Shown here in pieces: positions 63,052 to 64,000 of a stretch of DNA of 64,000 bases. The position numbers and the translations under genes were made by a program. The stretch spans positions 1 to 64,000 of the forward strand of contig NZ_JAUSTN010000008.1 of assembly GCF_030812875.1 (NCBI RefSeq). Reading direction: 5' to 3'. Positions within the stretch are counted from its first letter, which is position 1; each line of letters starts with the position of its first letter. The notes under the pieces are model-generated. The model ran no database searches. It saw only the letters and a program-made list of their open reading frames with translations, and was not told the origin of the DNA. The DNA is from Peptoniphilus_B koenoeneniae. GTDB taxonomy: Bacteria; Bacillota; Clostridia; Tissierellales; Peptoniphilaceae.

Positions 63052-63084
63052 AAAGCCCCTAAAGTTCTATCTTCAGGGGTCTTT
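63052..63084. terminator. Bidirectional terminator between deacetylase and aldolase genes
   Basis: GCCCCTAAAG pairs imperfectly with CTTCAGGGGT. T-runs follow on both strands. Confidence 0.75.
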
Positions 63085-63086
63085 TT

Positions 63087-63740
63087 TTAATCTCTTTTCT
63101 TTTGTCCGTAAGTTTTAAATTTTTCCAATACTTCGTCCATTTTTTCGTCTTCTATAATTTGAGGTTTTCCTGCACTTAAAGAAATTACATGAATTTTGCA
63201 AAGTTGTTCTAAAGTCATGGCAAGGTTAAAGGCTGATTCTATATCTTTTCCCCATGTTAATTGACCATGGTTTGCTTGAAGACAGGCTCTTCTTTGTCCC
63301 ATTGCTTCCATTGATGCTTGGGCCAGTTCTTTAGTGCCGAAAGTTTCATATCTTGAACATTTTACAACTTTATCTCCTGCATCGGCTATTATATAATTTG
63401 ATGCTGGAAGATCCATTCTAAGAGTTGAAAGCACTGTTGCATAGGTGGAATGGCAATGAACTGTGGCTCCTGCTTGAGGGTGATTTAAATAAACATAGCG
63501 ATGCATTTCATGTTCACTGGAAGGCTTTTTTTCTCCTTCTATTATTTTTCCATCCAAATCCATTATTACTATATCTTCCACTTTTGTTTTAAAATAATCT
63601 ATTCCGCTGGGGCTTATGGCAAAATATCCCAGTTCCTTATTAAAAATGGAAATATTTCCTCCGGTTCCTGTGGTTAAACCGTCAGTTATTAATTTTTTTC
63701 CAAATTCTACTATTTTTTCTCTTTCTTCAATCATTAACAT
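63087..63740 (-). CDS. Class II aldolase/adducin family protein (L-fuculose-phosphate aldolase-like)
   Basis: 217 residues, the size of L-fuculose-1-phosphate aldolase and L-ribulose-5-phosphate 4-epimerase. Phosphate- and metal-binding segments: TTGTGGNIS near 24, ISPSGIDY near 41, the catalytic Glu in SSEHEMH near 76, zinc ligands HCHS near 97 and ANHG near 158. It probably cleaves or epimerises a phosphorylated keto-sugar; the substrate is not determinable. GAGG is seven bases before the ATG. It lies 92 bases downstream of rpiB in the same direction. Confidence 0.87.
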   Translation of the reverse strand: MLMIEEREKIVEFGKKLITDGLTTGTGGNISIFNKELGYFAISPSGIDYFKTKVEDIVIMDLDGKIIEGEKKPSSEHEMHRYVYLNHPQAGATVHCHSTYATVLSTLRMDLPASNYIIADAGDKVVKCSRYETFGTKELAQASMEAMGQRRACLQANHGQLTWGKDIESAFNLAMTLEQLCKIHVISLSAGKPQIIEDEKMDEVLEKFKTYGQKKRD

Positions 63741-63810
63741 AATTTTACCTCTTTTTTTATTTTTCTATTTTAATTTAAGATATGAAATTTTTTAAGCTAA
63801 GGATAAAAAT

Positions 63811-63834
63811 AAAAAGAACATTTCTATTCCTTTT
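63811..63834 (-). terminator. Possible terminator of rpiB
   Basis: An eight-base stem with one G-T pair (63811-63818 with 63827-63834). On the minus strand it ends TTCTTTTTATTTTT. It overlaps the stop codon. Confidence 0.4.
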
Positions 63835-64000
63835 ATTCTTCTTCTATTTTTTTTACCCTTGCTTCGTGGCGGCCGCCTTCAAATTGACTGTTAAAAAATT
63901 CATCAACTATCATTTTTGCAAGGTCTGTTCCAACTATTCTTCCACCCATGGCTATTATATTTGCATTATTATGTCTTACGCTCATTCTTGCAGAGTAGGG
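63833..64000 (-). CDS. rpiB: Ribose-5-phosphate isomerase B family, C-terminal fragment
   Basis: 55 C-terminal residues are visible; the gene continues beyond the window. ARMSVRHNNANIIAMGGR and FNSQFEGGRHEARV match the conserved end of RpiB/LacAB-type isomerases, which interconvert ribose 5-phosphate and ribulose 5-phosphate. It is upstream of the class II aldolase gene in the same direction, suggesting a pentose or deoxy-sugar phosphate pathway. Confidence 0.85.
   Translation of the reverse strand, partial: PYSARMSVRHNNANIIAMGGRIVGTDLAKMIVDEFFNSQFEGGRHEARVKKIEEE

Overview
The window comes from a low-GC anaerobic Firmicute. The gene content fits a Gram-positive anaerobic coccus of the Peptoniphilaceae/Tissierellia type: peptide uptake and peptidases, formate-tetrahydrofolate ligase with a cyclodeaminase, rubrerythrin and flavodiiron protein, D-aspartate-ligase-like cell-wall enzyme and class C sortase pili. 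The genus is an inference; no rRNA or marker gene settles it. Most genes lie on the minus strand.
Region by region: 1-2.3 kb holds rlmD (3' end missing) and a polysaccharide deacetylase. 2.4-8.4 kb is an oxygen/peroxide defence stretch (flavodiiron protein, a TtcA-like enzyme, ahpC-ahpF) with an IS30-family remnant on each side of ahpCF. 8.5-17.3 kb carries an SLH surface protein, murJ, a DUF1858 protein, class I aldolase, a DUF3793 protein and an M20D amidohydrolase, with two clusters of palindromic repeats. 17.4-23.8 kb is a peptide-transport operon (M42 peptidase, oppABCDF). 24.1-29.5 kb holds fhs-fchA, a small membrane protein, rubrerythrin and a D-aspartate-ligase-like ATP-grasp enzyme. 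30.5-51.5 kb is a sortase-assembled pilus operon. 51.8-64 kb carries YitT, MscS, hisS, a Na/phosphate cotransporter with a PhoU-like partner, a two-component system, a YihY protein, a second polysaccharide deacetylase, a class II aldolase and the 3' end of rpiB.
The most striking locus is the pilus operon. In transcription order it encodes a 4,792-residue YPSTG-anchored surface protein, an IPQTG backbone pilin with a YPKN motif, a small IPKTG ancillary pilin and three overlapping class C sortases. Gene order and the type of each sorting signal match the pneumococcal rlrA pilus islet (rrgA-rrgB-rrgC-three sortases), but the tip-position protein is about five times larger than RrgA.
The second notable feature is a family of short mosaic palindromic elements filling five intergenic regions. 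Two palindromes with the same outer arms but different cores (GGACCAAT..ATTGGTCC and GGACCGGT..ACCGGTCC) face each other, and in five of six complete copies they are exactly 87 nt apart. Paired changes in both arms suggest that the hairpins are maintained. No transposase for them is present in the window.
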